Source: an uncultured Kangiella sp.
GTDB lineage: Bacteria > Pseudomonadota > Gammaproteobacteria > Enterobacterales > DSM-103792
Reading direction: 5' to 3'
DNA: 12,364 nucleotides
Assembly (NCBI GenBank): GCA_946480585.1
Contig: CAMLKQ010000035.1
Coordinates: forward strand, 1-12,364
Part shown: positions 1-7,208 of the stretch, piece by piece
How the letters are laid out: every line of letters begins with the position of its first letter
Position numbering within the stretch: the stretch's first letter is position 1
The notes under the pieces: model-generated
Database searches by the model: none
Seen by the model: the letters and a program-made list of their open reading frames with translations, nothing else
Told to the model about the DNA's origin: nothing
Program-made: the position numbers and the translations under genes

Positions 1-31
1 CCATTGCCGTTGACAAGGTGAATAGAACGCG

Positions 32-1300
32 ATGATTGACGAGTCCCGCTGGCCCGCCGCTGATACCCCAACCGGTTTTGTGCTGCGCTTGGCCAAGGCC
101 CTGCACACCTATGGCACGCCGGCCTATGAGCTGGAGCGGGTGATCAATGATGTCGCGAAAAAGCTCGGCTTCGGCCTGGAATGCTTCTCGCTGCCGACCA
201 TGATTACGTTGTCGCTGTTCGAGGCGGATCGCAACTCGACCTTCGTGATCCGGGTGACGCCAGGCGATATCAACCTCGAAAAGCTGACCCGATCACATGA
301 CATTGCCGAGCGGGTGTCGCATGGCGAAATCGATGTTGCCGTGGCGGCAAAAGAGCTGGCTGCGATCACCTCCGCGCCGCCGCGTTGGGGCACCTTGGCC
401 GTGATCCTGAGTTTTGGTCTGGTGTCATCTGGCGTTGCGCGGGTGTTCGGCGGCGACTGGGCGGAAATGCTGTCTTCGCTGCTGATCGGCTTGCTGGTTG
501 GCGCGCTGGCGATCTGGACCTCCCGCAGCTTGATCCTGACCTATATGTTCCCGACCATTGCCGCCGCGCTGGCTGCGTTGGCATCACACGGCTTGGCGCA
601 AGCGCTGGGCCATACCTCGGCGTTCATCACGCTGGTGTCGGGCGTGATTGTGCTGTTGCCGGGCTTGATGATCACGGTTGGGCTGGCCGAGCTCGCAACC
701 CAGAATCTGGTGTCTGGCACGGCGCGTTTGTCCGGTGCCGCCATCTTGTTTGTGCTGATGGCATTTGGCGTCGCGGTTGGCGACCAGATCGGTGGCCAGC
801 TGTTTCACAGCACGGTGTATACCGCTGCCAAGCTGTTGCCCGGCTGGACCGAATGGCTGGCGGTGATTCTGGCCGGTATTGGCTTCATCATTTTGTTCCA
901 GACCCGTTTGCGTGACGGTTTCTGGGTGGTGCTCGCCGGCGTGATCGCTTACGCAAGCGCCCGTTACGGCAGCTCCGTGCTGGGCTCGACCGGCGGGGCG
1001 TTCTTCGGCGCGTTTGTCATCGGCGGTGTCTCACACTTGTTCCGGTTTGTGTTCGACCGGCCGAACTCGATCATGCTGGTGCCGGGCATCATCTTGCTGG
1101 TGCCGGGCAGCATGGGCTTTCGCAGCCTGCATGCCTTGCTGGAGCAGAACGTTGTCGCCGGTCTCGATATCCTGTTCCAGATGATTCTGGCCGGTATTTC
1201 GCTGGTGATCGGTTTGCTGCTGTCATCGGTGTTTGCGTTGCCAACCCGGCGTGAACGGATCCGGCGCGGCGAGGTGGAAGCCGGTCGGCAGCCAAGTTGA
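32..1300 (+). CDS. Threonine/serine exporter (ThrE) family membrane protein
   Basis: A 422-residue inner-membrane protein of the ThrE family (DUF1212 domain fused to a ThrE_2 domain), whose characterised members export threonine and serine. The hydrophilic N-terminus (residues 1-115) has the typical opening with LAKALHTYGTPAYELE, then a soluble segment ending near KELAAI. About ten hydrophobic segments follow in two blocks, roughly residues 120-270 (with GDQIGGQLF at its end) and 280-410. The tail is short and basic. Many gammaproteobacteria split this protein into two genes (YjjP/YjjB), so this is the fused form. The ATG at 32 is preceded by AAGGTG about 11 bases upstream, a weak ribosome site. 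A TTGACA at 10-15 has no room for a -10 box, so the promoter probably lies outside the window. The cupin gene follows 70 bases downstream. The family call is firm; the true substrate is not known. Confidence 0.88.
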   Translation: MIDESRWPAADTPTGFVLRLAKALHTYGTPAYELERVINDVAKKLGFGLECFSLPTMITLSLFEADRNSTFVIRVTPGDINLEKLTRSHDIAERVSHGEIDVAVAAKELAAITSAPPRWGTLAVILSFGLVSSGVARVFGGDWAEMLSSLLIGLLVGALAIWTSRSLILTYMFPTIAAALAALASHGLAQALGHTSAFITLVSGVIVLLPGLMITVGLAELATQNLVSGTARLSGAAILFVLMAFGVAVGDQIGGQLFHSTVYTAAKLLPGWTEWLAVILAGIGFIILFQTRLRDGFWVVLAGVIAYASARYGSSVLGSTGGAFFGAFVIGGVSHLFRFVFDRPNSIMLVPGIILLVPGSMGFRSLHALLEQNVVAGLDILFQMILAGISLVIGLLLSSVFALPTRRERIRRGEVEAGRQPS

Positions 1301-1370
1301 ACGGACTGAGTGCGCCGCGTGCGCATCATGCCAAACGGAATCGAGTGGCACCCAATAACGAGGAGCGAGC

Positions 1371-1736
1371 ATGTCTGATTCGATCAAGCGGGTAGTGATG
1401 TTTGCCGCTGCCAAATCGCCGGTGGAGGCGTTTGTACCAGCGGCCGAAAAAGTGCTGGCGGGCCAGCCGGCGCAAACGGTCGCCAACCATTACAGCGATG
1501 CCAGCAACCAGTTTCATAGCGGGGAATGGACCGGCGAGCCGGGCACTTGGAAAGTCAGCTACAGCGAGCACGAGTTCTGCTATGTCACCCGCGGCCGCAT
1601 TCGCATGGTCGATGAGGCGGGTGAAGCAACCGAGGTCAAAGCCGGTGATGCCTTTATTATTCCGGCTGGTTTTAAGGGCACGTGGCAGGTCCTTGAGTCC
1701 GCGCATAAGTACTACGTGATCTTTGAGCCGCGCTAA
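1371..1736 (+). CDS. Cupin domain protein (cupin_3 / DUF861 type)
   Basis: A 121-residue single-domain cupin. Residues 48-120 hold the cupin_3 pattern: FHSGEWTGEPGTWKVSYSE, then HEFCYVTRGRIRM, then AGDAFIIPAGFKGTW, then KYYVIFEPR. This pattern occurs in small proteins related to ureidoglycine aminohydrolase and EutQ, and also in many uncharacterised cupins, so the fold is clear but the substrate is not. His and Glu of SEHEFCYV and other polar residues could bind a metal, although the classic HxH motif is absent. The ATG at 1371 follows GAGGAG with good spacing. No signal peptide is seen, so it is probably cytoplasmic. It lies 70 bases after the ThrE-like gene on the same strand and may share its transcript. 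Confidence 0.85.
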   Translation: MSDSIKRVVMFAAAKSPVEAFVPAAEKVLAGQPAQTVANHYSDASNQFHSGEWTGEPGTWKVSYSEHEFCYVTRGRIRMVDEAGEATEVKAGDAFIIPAGFKGTWQVLESAHKYYVIFEPR

Positions 1737-1774
1737 ACCGCTACCGCCGATAGCCTCTCACCGGGTGTAAATTC

Positions 1775-1793
1775 TGCACAGCGGGGCTGTGCA
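1775..1793 (+). other. Small hairpin downstream of the cupin gene
   Basis: Seven-base perfect stem TGCACAG/CTGTGCA with a CGGGG loop, 39 bases after the cupin stop codon. It is followed by AAAAG rather than a T-run, so it is a poor intrinsic terminator. It may protect an mRNA 3' end. The rest of the gap before the next gene (1737-1875) shows two short palindromes (AGCGATCGCT at 1816-1825 and a GCTGCA/TGCAGC repeat near 1838-1850) and no convincing promoter. Confidence 0.3.
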
Positions 1794-1875
1794 AAAGTGA
1801 GACTCCCTGATGCCCAGCGATCGCTAGTCTTGTTACAGCTGCACTGCAGCGCCGTCACAAGAGGAGATAGCCGTC

Positions 1876-2094
1876 ATGCGGGGTATAGCAATCGTGGTAA
1901 TGGCCGTCATGCTGCTCAGTGCAGCAGGCTGCAGCGCAATGGCCGAGCGCAAGTCGACCGTGGTTACCGATGCGGAAAAGGTTGCGCTGATCAATGCGGC
2001 AGCCCGTCAGCGCGGTGTCGAGGTCATCTGGGTTCACCCGCCGCGTAAAACAGCCGAAGCGGCTGGCAAGCCGGAGAACGTGGCCAAGAACTGA
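1876..2094 (+). CDS. Small lipoprotein, function unknown
   Basis: A 72-residue protein with a clear lipoprotein signal: one Arg near the start, a hydrophobic run IAIVVMAVMLL, and a lipobox SAAGC with the acylated Cys at about residue 19. The mature part, about 54 residues, is hydrophilic and rich in Ala and Lys, includes AEKVALINAAARQRGVEVIW, and ends in a Lys-rich tail. The residue after Cys is Ser, so it would be expected to go to the outer membrane (inference). The ATG is preceded by AAGAGGAG about 9 bases upstream, a strong ribosome site, which supports it as a real gene despite its size. I do not recognise a family. It stands alone between the cupin gene and a convergent membrane-protein gene. 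Confidence 0.72.
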   Translation: MRGIAIVVMAVMLLSAAGCSAMAERKSTVVTDAEKVALINAAARQRGVEVIWVHPPRKTAEAAGKPENVAKN

Positions 2095-2128
2095 GTCCGT
2101 GCAGCATCGAAGGCGGGGCAGGATGGCG

Positions 2129-2160
2129 GGCAGCGGCAGCCGTTACGGGCTGGCGCTGCC
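2129..2160 (+). other. Large GC-rich stem-loop after the small lipoprotein gene
   Basis: Two 13-base arms (2129-2141 and 2148-2160) pair over 12 positions with one G-G mismatch, around a GTTACG loop. It sits 35 bases after the lipoprotein stop codon. No T-run follows (GATTACC), so it may be a factor-dependent terminator, an mRNA stabiliser or an intergenic repeat element rather than a canonical intrinsic terminator. Confidence 0.45.
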
Positions 2161-2190
2161 GATTACCTTCGCAGGATGCTCGTTACCTGC

Positions 2191-2264
2191 ATCCGCAGCC
2201 ACCTATATCCGCAGCAACTTATTATCTGCAGCCACTTACCATCCGCAGCCACCTACATCTGCAG
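2191..2264. repeat. Imperfect 16-17 bp tandem repeat, about 4.5 copies
   Basis: Copies start at 2191, 2207, 2224 and 2241, with a partial copy at 2257. The consensus is close to ATCCGCAGCCACYTAY. Copies 1 and 4 differ only in the last base. The array is also bracketed by the 9-mer GCAGGATGC at 2171-2179 and 2261-2269, exactly 90 bases apart. Copy 4 contains the stop codon of the minus-strand DUF3667 gene (2253-2255), so the array begins inside the coding end and extends into the intergenic gap. Confidence 0.75.
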
Positions 2265-3434
2265 GATGCCGACCACAATGTCGACGGCAATGACCACCGA
2301 CAGCAGGGTCAGATACAGCACGCCAATCATCAGGAATTTGCTGAAGGTCAGCAAATGTCCTTGGCCGTACACCCGCTTTTGCATCAGATACAGGTAAAGC
2401 GGCACGCCGAATGCCAGCAGCAATCCGGTAATCGAGCCCATCAGCGCATCCAGCCAAGTCAGTTGACTGGTCAGCAATTGCGATTGCCCGGCCACTTCAT
2501 TGGCCACCATCAACAACGTGAACAATATGAACATGAAGCAGTGACTGTGCAGCGCGACTATCAAATGCTCCATGTACAAACGATTGGCAAACGGATAAAA
2601 CAGTTTCAGTAGCAAGGCAAACAGCGGCAGCAGGATGAACATCGACTGCGGCAGCACGCTCAGCACCACCTCCGCCAACTTCTTCGGGTCGTCCTGGATC
2701 CGTTTGGCTTTTGCACTGACCTCGCTGTTGAGCTCCTTGATCCATTGATTGGCCACGTCCGGCAAAAACGGTACCGGTTCGAAGATGGAAATTTCCACCT
2801 TGGCATCGGTCTCGCCCGGTGGCGGGATGGCGGCTTGATCGGCACCTTCCACTTTCGGTAATTCCGGCAGCGCCGGTTCGGTCGGTGTCACCATGCCTTG
2901 CTTGGCCATCGCATCGCGCATTGCCGGTGCCGCGTTTTGCATTGCAGCTGCGACCTGTGGATTTTGCAGCGCCTGCTGCATTTCCGGTTCTTTCAGCAGC
3001 TCTTCGGCGGCTTGTTCATCGTTGTTGAACTCAAAGCCTTTGCCGAGCGAGAACATCAAGCCGGCGATCAGAAAGAACACCAGGCTGGCGATGACATACA
3101 GCCGCAGTGGTGGCACGTAGCGCTGACGCCGGCCGGCGAAATACTCCAGCGTCAAAAAGCCGGGTTTGAACAGCAGCGGCTTGAGGGTGCGGACGGCGCG
3201 CGAATCGAGGTTGAACACGTCGTGCAGAATGTCACGCAGCAGCAGGCCGGCGTGACGCAGCGAGGTTTTCTCGTGCTGGCCGCATTGATAGCAAAACGGC
3301 CCCTGCATCGGGGTTTGGCAGTTGTGGCAGAGCCGGGCGGCCGGCTCGATCACGGTTGTGCTGAGCGCTCCCTGCAGCGACGGTGTGGTGGGTGATTGGT
3401 CCGGGCGTTGGACCGGCAATTGGCTGGCTGTCAT
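2253..3434 (-). CDS. DUF3667 family zinc-ribbon membrane protein
   Basis: About 393 residues. Near the N-terminus lies a zinc ribbon, CHNC at 36-39 and CYQC at 48-51 (CX2C-X8-CX2C). The DUF3667 hallmark follows: a segment with LLLRDILHDVFNLDSR, then LLFKPGFLTLEYFAGRRQRYVPPLRLY leading into the first membrane segment. A soluble region of about 110 residues rich in Ala, Glu, Gln and Pro separates this from four more hydrophobic segments at the C-terminus. The family function is unknown. The frame is open further upstream to a GTG at 3467, but that start has no better ribosome site (AGGAT touches it directly), so I prefer the ATG at 3434; neither has a good Shine-Dalgarno. It is divergent from alkB. 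Its 3' end runs into a tandem repeat. Confidence 0.85.
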   Translation of the reverse strand: MTASQLPVQRPDQSPTTPSLQGALSTTVIEPAARLCHNCQTPMQGPFCYQCGQHEKTSLRHAGLLLRDILHDVFNLDSRAVRTLKPLLFKPGFLTLEYFAGRRQRYVPPLRLYVIASLVFFLIAGLMFSLGKGFEFNNDEQAAEELLKEPEMQQALQNPQVAAAMQNAAPAMRDAMAKQGMVTPTEPALPELPKVEGADQAAIPPPGETDAKVEISIFEPVPFLPDVANQWIKELNSEVSAKAKRIQDDPKKLAEVVLSVLPQSMFILLPLFALLLKLFYPFANRLYMEHLIVALHSHCFMFILFTLLMVANEVAGQSQLLTSQLTWLDALMGSITGLLLAFGVPLYLYLMQKRVYGQGHLLTFSKFLMIGVLYLTLLSVVIAVDIVVGILQM

Positions 3435-3618
3435 GTTGGTGGAAGCGTACCGCTGGCGCAATCGCACATCCTGCGATCGTCGATACCGGCAAGGGTAAGC
3501 CAGCGCCAGACAAACAACAATCCGTGCCGTGCTTGCTGGTGCCGGAAACCCTCATTTCTGCTTCGGCAAAGCGGAGTCCACGCGTCGGCAAGTGCGGTCG
3601 GTTTCAACGCCATGCCGG

Positions 3619-3627
3619 TGCTATAGT
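3619..3627 (+). promoter_or_regulatory. Candidate extended -10 promoter of alkB
   Basis: TG-C-TATAGT is an extended -10 element, placed about 40 bases before the alkB start codon. No good -35 hexamer is present at the usual distance, which extended -10 promoters can tolerate. The remaining divergent gap (3435-3618) shows no clear inverted-repeat operator. Confidence 0.4.
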
Positions 3628-3668
3628 GCAAATCAGCAAGCCGGTTTGCTGCGCAGAGGATTTCGGCC

Positions 3669-4781
3669 ATGGCAACGACAACGCTGTCCGCAGAACTGTC
3701 GCCCGCACTGCAACGCAAGCAGTGGGCATACGCGATTGTGTTCCTGCCGCTGCTGTTGCCGTGGCAGGGACTGCGTTTTGGCGCGCTGACCGGGCACGAA
3801 CTGCTGTTCCTGTACTGGACGCCGATGGTGGTGTTTGGTCTGGTACCCTTCATCGACATGCTGCTCGGTCGCGACACCGTCAACCCTACCGATGAGCAGG
3901 CGCGCGCCATGACCAGCGCGCGCTGGTATGTCTGGCTCACCTTGTTGTGCCTGCCGTTGCAGCTGTGGAATGTGCTCAGCGGTGTCGTAGTGGCGACGCA
4001 GCTGAATAGCGTGCTGGCCTGGATCGGCTGGATCGTGTCGATTGGCACGATCAGCAGTGTCATGGCAATCACCGTTGCCCATGAGCTCATTCACAAGAAC
4101 GAACGGCTGGAACAACTGACCGGTGGCATCCTGCTCGCCACCGTCTGCTACGGTGGCTTCAAGATCGAGCATGTTCGCGGTCATCACGTCCATGTCTCGA
4201 CGCCGGACGATGCGTCCTCGGCGCGTTTTGGTGAGAGCTTGTACGGTTTCGTGCCGCGCGCCATCTGTCGCAATGTGCGCAACGCCTGGCGGCTGGAAGC
4301 GCAGCGGCTGCAGCAAAAAGGGCTGCCGGTCTGGTCACGGCATAACGAGCTACTCGGCTGGCATGGCCTCAGCCTCGCCTTCGCACTACTGTTGTTTGCG
4401 CTATTTGGTTGGCAGGGACTGTTACTGTTTCTCGGCCAGAGTCTGGTCGCGATTGTGCTGCTCGAAACCGTCAACTACATCGAGCATTACGGCCTGCACC
4501 GCCGCCGTGGCGACGACGGTCGCTACGAGCGGGTGACCCATCAGCACTCATGGAATTCCTCGCACCGGCTCAGCAATCTGTTGTTGTTCCATCTGCAACG
4601 TCATTCCGATCATCACGCCTTTCCGAAACGCCGTTATCCCATCCTGCGCCACTTTGACGACAGCCCGCAGCTACCGGCCGGTTACCCGGCCATGGTGGTG
4701 CTGGCGTGGTTACCGCCGCTGTGGTTTGCCGTGATGAATCCGCGGGTGCAGGCGTATTACGGCGGTGCGCCGCAAGCGTGA
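3669..4781 (+). CDS. alkB: Alkane 1-monooxygenase (AlkB-type diiron hydroxylase)
   Basis: A 370-residue integral membrane hydroxylase that oxidises the terminal carbon of alkanes to 1-alkanols using O2 and electrons from rubredoxin. All diiron His motifs are present: HELIHK (138-143), EHVRGHHVHV (167-176) and LQRHSDHHA (309-317). The AlkB signature NYIEHYGL (269-276) and HSWNSSH (293-299) are also there, as are the conserved C-terminal DSPQLPAGYPAM and PPLWFAVMNPRV. Several hydrophobic segments precede and separate these motifs. It is slightly shorter than the usual length of about 400 residues. The ATG follows AGAGGA about 9 bases upstream. No rubredoxin, rubredoxin reductase or alkane regulator lies in the window, so electron partners must be encoded elsewhere. 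A terminator follows, which supports a single-gene unit. A relative acting on another chain substrate is possible, but the motifs fit AlkB closely. Confidence 0.95.
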   Translation: MATTTLSAELSPALQRKQWAYAIVFLPLLLPWQGLRFGALTGHELLFLYWTPMVVFGLVPFIDMLLGRDTVNPTDEQARAMTSARWYVWLTLLCLPLQLWNVLSGVVVATQLNSVLAWIGWIVSIGTISSVMAITVAHELIHKNERLEQLTGGILLATVCYGGFKIEHVRGHHVHVSTPDDASSARFGESLYGFVPRAICRNVRNAWRLEAQRLQQKGLPVWSRHNELLGWHGLSLAFALLLFALFGWQGLLLFLGQSLVAIVLLETVNYIEHYGLHRRRGDDGRYERVTHQHSWNSSHRLSNLLLFHLQRHSDHHAFPKRRYPILRHFDDSPQLPAGYPAMVVLAWLPPLWFAVMNPRVQAYYGGAPQA

Positions 4782-4835
4782 AGAGTGATGGCAGTTTGAA
4801 ATCGCCGGTACGGAAAACGCGCCATGCTTGAAGCA

Positions 4836-4866
4836 CGACTCGCGCTGCACGCGCGAGTCGCATTTT
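4836..4866 (+). terminator. Intrinsic terminator of alkB
   Basis: Perfect 10-base stem CGACTCGCGC/GCGCGAGTCG with a five-base loop TGCAC, followed by CATTTT, 54 bases after the alkB stop codon. On the minus strand no T-run follows, so it acts mainly on plus-strand transcripts. Confidence 0.75.
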
Positions 4867-4876
4867 CTGCTGGCGG

Positions 4877-5386
4877 CTACTGCAGCGCCGCGCCCGACTC
4901 GCGGCACTGGTTGTCGACACAGGCACAACCGGCCGGTTCCTGGAATCCGCAAATGCTGCTGCGGCCTTCCTTCTCACACAGCGCCTTGACCTGCTCCGGG
5001 AAGGTTTGGACATCCTTGTGCACGCATTGCGGCGCATAGCCACAGCAGTTGCCGACGTTCTTGACCACGCAGTCGCTGTCGGTTTCGCAGCGTTTTGCCA
5101 GGCTGTTCTGGTATTGCTCGAGCGATGCCGGGGCCGCACCATCACCGGCTTCAGCCAACGCTGGCAGATCGGTTTCGCCACTTGCGTTGCTTGCTGTCTC
5201 GGCAACCGGTGCGGTAGTTGTCTCAGTAGTTGTCTCGCTAGCCGCGCCAGCGCTTGAGTCAATTGCCGGTGCGGCCGTGGCGTGTTCGGGTTTTGTCGCT
5301 GCCGCCGGGTCGTTTGCGGTCGCGGCATTGTCGTTGCACGCGGCCATCAGCAGGCTGGCGGCCAACAGCAGAGTGCGCGCCATCAT
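4877..5386 (-). CDS. Cys-rich lipoprotein, function unknown
   Basis: A 169-residue predicted lipoprotein. The signal (MMARTLLLAASLL) ends in the lipobox LMAAC, with the acylated Cys at residue 17. A low-complexity Ala/Thr/Glu linker runs to about residue 95. The compact C-terminal domain (about 97-165) carries ten cysteines, spaced as RCETDSDC, GNCCG, PQC, ALC, SIC, GCAC and NQC, which could form five disulfides in the periplasm or outside the cell. The pattern is reminiscent of small secreted eight-cysteine or WAP-like clusters, but I cannot name the family with certainty. Its start overlaps the stop of the upstream gene by four bases (ATGA), and a perfect AAGGAGG lies 7 bases ahead, so translation is strongly coupled to the LiaF-like gene. 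Confidence 0.82.
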   Translation of the reverse strand: MMARTLLLAASLLMAACNDNAATANDPAAATKPEHATAAPAIDSSAGAASETTTETTTAPVAETASNASGETDLPALAEAGDGAAPASLEQYQNSLAKRCETDSDCVVKNVGNCCGYAPQCVHKDVQTFPEQVKALCEKEGRSSICGFQEPAGCACVDNQCRESGAALQ

Positions 5387-5781
5387 TTGTCATCCTCCTT
5401 GGCAAAACCGCTGATCACAATCGACAGGCCACCGAGCACGATGAACAGCGGCCACCACTTGCCGAAATCCCAATCGAGCAGAAACATGATCGCAACCAGA
5501 CCGGTTGCCAGCGCGCCGATGCTGGTGCCGGCCGCTTCGGCATCAAAGCGGCCCTGGCGGCGCACCCGGGTGACCACGCGGGTTGCCATCGCAACCGCCG
5601 GGATCAGGATGAACAGCGCCCACCAGTTGTCGATCCAGAGAAAATCGAGTTTGTAGCCGTGCTCGCGCGCCAGAAACAACAAGCCGACAATAATCACCAC
5701 TGCGCCAAGCGAAAACCGATAAATCAGCCGGTCAGTGCGGTTATTGCAATCGGTTGATTTGTCTTCCAATGCAGGATCCAT
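5383..5781 (-). CDS. LiaF-like small membrane protein
   Basis: A 132-residue protein with four predicted membrane segments in two pairs. The repeated pattern is a hydrophobic segment, an acidic and aromatic turn, then WW followed by a second segment (DNWWALFILIPAVAM and GKWWPLFIVLGGLSIVI). This duplicated WW-x-LF hairpin resembles the LiaI/LiaF-like transmembrane region (DUF5668) found in envelope-stress proteins. I use the ATG at 5781, where GGGAGAAG lies about 6 bases upstream. A longer frame to 5835 would translate a hairpin and has no ribosome site. It lies 129 bases downstream of the ABC permease on the same strand and is coupled by ATGA overlap to the Cys-rich lipoprotein. The lack of the soluble LiaF C-terminal domain means function cannot be transferred directly. 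Confidence 0.82.
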   Translation of the reverse strand: MDPALEDKSTDCNNRTDRLIYRFSLGAVVIIVGLLFLAREHGYKLDFLWIDNWWALFILIPAVAMATRVVTRVRRQGRFDAEAAGTSIGALATGLVAIMFLLDWDFGKWWPLFIVLGGLSIVISGFAKEDDK

Positions 5782-5800
5782 CGTGTGCTTCTCCCATAGC

Positions 5801-5832
5801 GTGCGCGCTCGATAAGCGCGCACCAAAAAAAA
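5801..5832 (-). other. Hairpin in the leader of the LiaF-like gene
   Basis: Perfect 9-base stem GTGCGCGCT/AGCGCGCAC around a five-base loop, ending 20 bases before the ATG at 5781. On the minus strand a run of eight T precedes the stem instead of following it, so it is not a standard terminator in either direction. The gap 5782-5910 also holds a TTGACA (minus, 5843-5838) without a proper -10, and a weak 7-base inverted repeat at 5878-5905. Confidence 0.5.
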
Positions 5833-5910
5833 CATACTGTCAAAAAACTCGTCTGTTGTGGCGCGTTCAGTCGCTGCGAACGGTTGCCATGTCGCCGCAC
5901 CGTTCTCTAC

Positions 5911-7206
5911 TCAGGCATTGGCTTGTTGCTGGCGGAAACGCCAGACGCCGATACCATAGGCGACCAACCCGATACTGAGCAAGATGGCCAGCGGCAACAG
6001 CATCTCGCGACCACTGAAATCGCGCCAAATGGCCCCTTCCAGACTCAGGATGCCCCATTTGATGGGACTGATATGGCTGAGTTGCTGCAACCATTCCGGC
6101 ATCAGGAACAGTGGAATCATCGAGCCGCCTATCATCGCCAGCACCATCATCACGGCCCAGCCCATGCCATTGACCGCTTGCTCGGTTTGGGCAATGGCGG
6201 CGAGCAGTGTCATCAGACCGCTGAAACAGATCGCAATGGCAAGCATCGCGGCGAGCAGTGCCGGCAGCTGCGGCAACGCCACCTGAAAGCCGATATGCGC
6301 GACCGCCAGCAGCATGCTCATCACGACCAGCTGGGTCAACAAACACGCCAAGGCTTTGCCGGCCAGAATCGCACCGGCACTGATCGGCGCGGCTTGCAAG
6401 CGCAGCAGCGTACCGCGCGTGCGTTCCAACACCAACGACACGCCAAAACCCATCAGGCAGCCGAGCACGGCCCACATGATCGATTGCGGAAACAGCACGG
6501 CATAGGCATTACCCGGGCCCTTTTTTTCCAGCACCACCTCATCCGTTTCGATCTGCAGCGGGGTCAGGCCATCGAAGCCGTTGTCGCCATCGGCAGCCGG
6601 TTGCCAACCGTCCTGCTGCACCAGGCTTTCCATTTTCGGCAAATAGTCCAGCAACAGCGTGCGCCAGGCTGCCGGCATCTCGGTGTTGCGTTCGATCTGC
6701 TGGCGTGACTGCTGCAGTTGCTCGGTTAGCGTCGCACCCGAGCTAAACAGCTGTTGAAAGCGTTCGGCGCCGTATTTCATCAGCACGCCTTGCAGCAGCC
6801 CCGCTTCGGCTTCGCGCGCCGGGTCGACGCCGATGTGCACGGTCGGTGCCTGCCCGCTGAAACCGGCTTGCCAGCGTTCGCCAAAGCCGGCCGGCACGAC
6901 GAGATAGGCGATCTGTTTGCCGGTGCGAACTGCGTCGAGTGCGGTTTGCCGGTCGGCTTCGGTGAGTTTCAATTCCGGGGCGGCTTTCAGGGTCGCGACA
7001 AAGGCGCTCGCGGCGCTGCTGTGATCTTCCTGCACCAAGACGATGGCCAGCGGCCGGCTCTTGCCACCGCCACCCATGATGCTGCCGAACAGCAGCGCAA
7101 AGAGCAGCGGGAACACAAAGGTGAAAAACAGGGTCACCTTGTCCGTCAGCAACAACTGAAAATCCTTGCGGGCCATGGTCAGCACCGCGGCGATGAATGC
7201 TTTCAT
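5911..7206 (-). CDS. ABC-2 type transporter permease
   Basis: A 431-residue permease of the ABC2_membrane_3 type, the membrane half of an exporter. The first membrane segment (about residues 22-45, with FFTFVFPLLFALLFGSIMGG) is followed by an extracytoplasmic domain of about 190 residues. Five or so further segments run from about 255 to the end, beginning SIMWAVLGCLMGFGVSLV. After the second segment the coupling region ERTRGTLLRLQAAPISAG is typical of this family, as is the late SHISPIKWGILSLEGAIWRD stretch. I start it at the ATG at 7206, with GAGGG 7 bases upstream, rather than the in-frame TTG at 7212. It begins two bases after the ATPase stop, so the two genes form one complex. Relatives export drugs, Na+ or envelope components; the substrate here is unknown. 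Confidence 0.93.
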   Translation of the reverse strand: MKAFIAAVLTMARKDFQLLLTDKVTLFFTFVFPLLFALLFGSIMGGGGKSRPLAIVLVQEDHSSAASAFVATLKAAPELKLTEADRQTALDAVRTGKQIAYLVVPAGFGERWQAGFSGQAPTVHIGVDPAREAEAGLLQGVLMKYGAERFQQLFSSGATLTEQLQQSRQQIERNTEMPAAWRTLLLDYLPKMESLVQQDGWQPAADGDNGFDGLTPLQIETDEVVLEKKGPGNAYAVLFPQSIMWAVLGCLMGFGVSLVLERTRGTLLRLQAAPISAGAILAGKALACLLTQLVVMSMLLAVAHIGFQVALPQLPALLAAMLAIAICFSGLMTLLAAIAQTEQAVNGMGWAVMMVLAMIGGSMIPLFLMPEWLQQLSHISPIKWGILSLEGAIWRDFSGREMLLPLAILLSIGLVAYGIGVWRFRQQQANA

Positions 7207-7208
7207 GG

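Noticed and set aside
10..15. TTGACA as a promoter for the ThrE-like gene
   Set aside because: Only 16 bases separate it from the start codon, leaving no room for a -10 and a leader.
3435..3668. Open frames on both strands in the alkB upstream gap, including a minus-strand frame through the DUF3667 start
   Set aside because: They overlap real genes or have Arg/Pro-rich, unlikely composition and no ribosome site.
5782..5835. Longer N-terminus for the LiaF-like protein starting at 5835
   Set aside because: It would translate the leader hairpin, adds a basic segment unlike the family, and lacks a ribosome site; the ATG at 5781 has GGGAG.
5878..5905. Seven-base inverted repeat after the ABC permease as its terminator
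   Set aside because: The loop is 14 bases and no T-run follows the stem on the minus strand; too weak to call.
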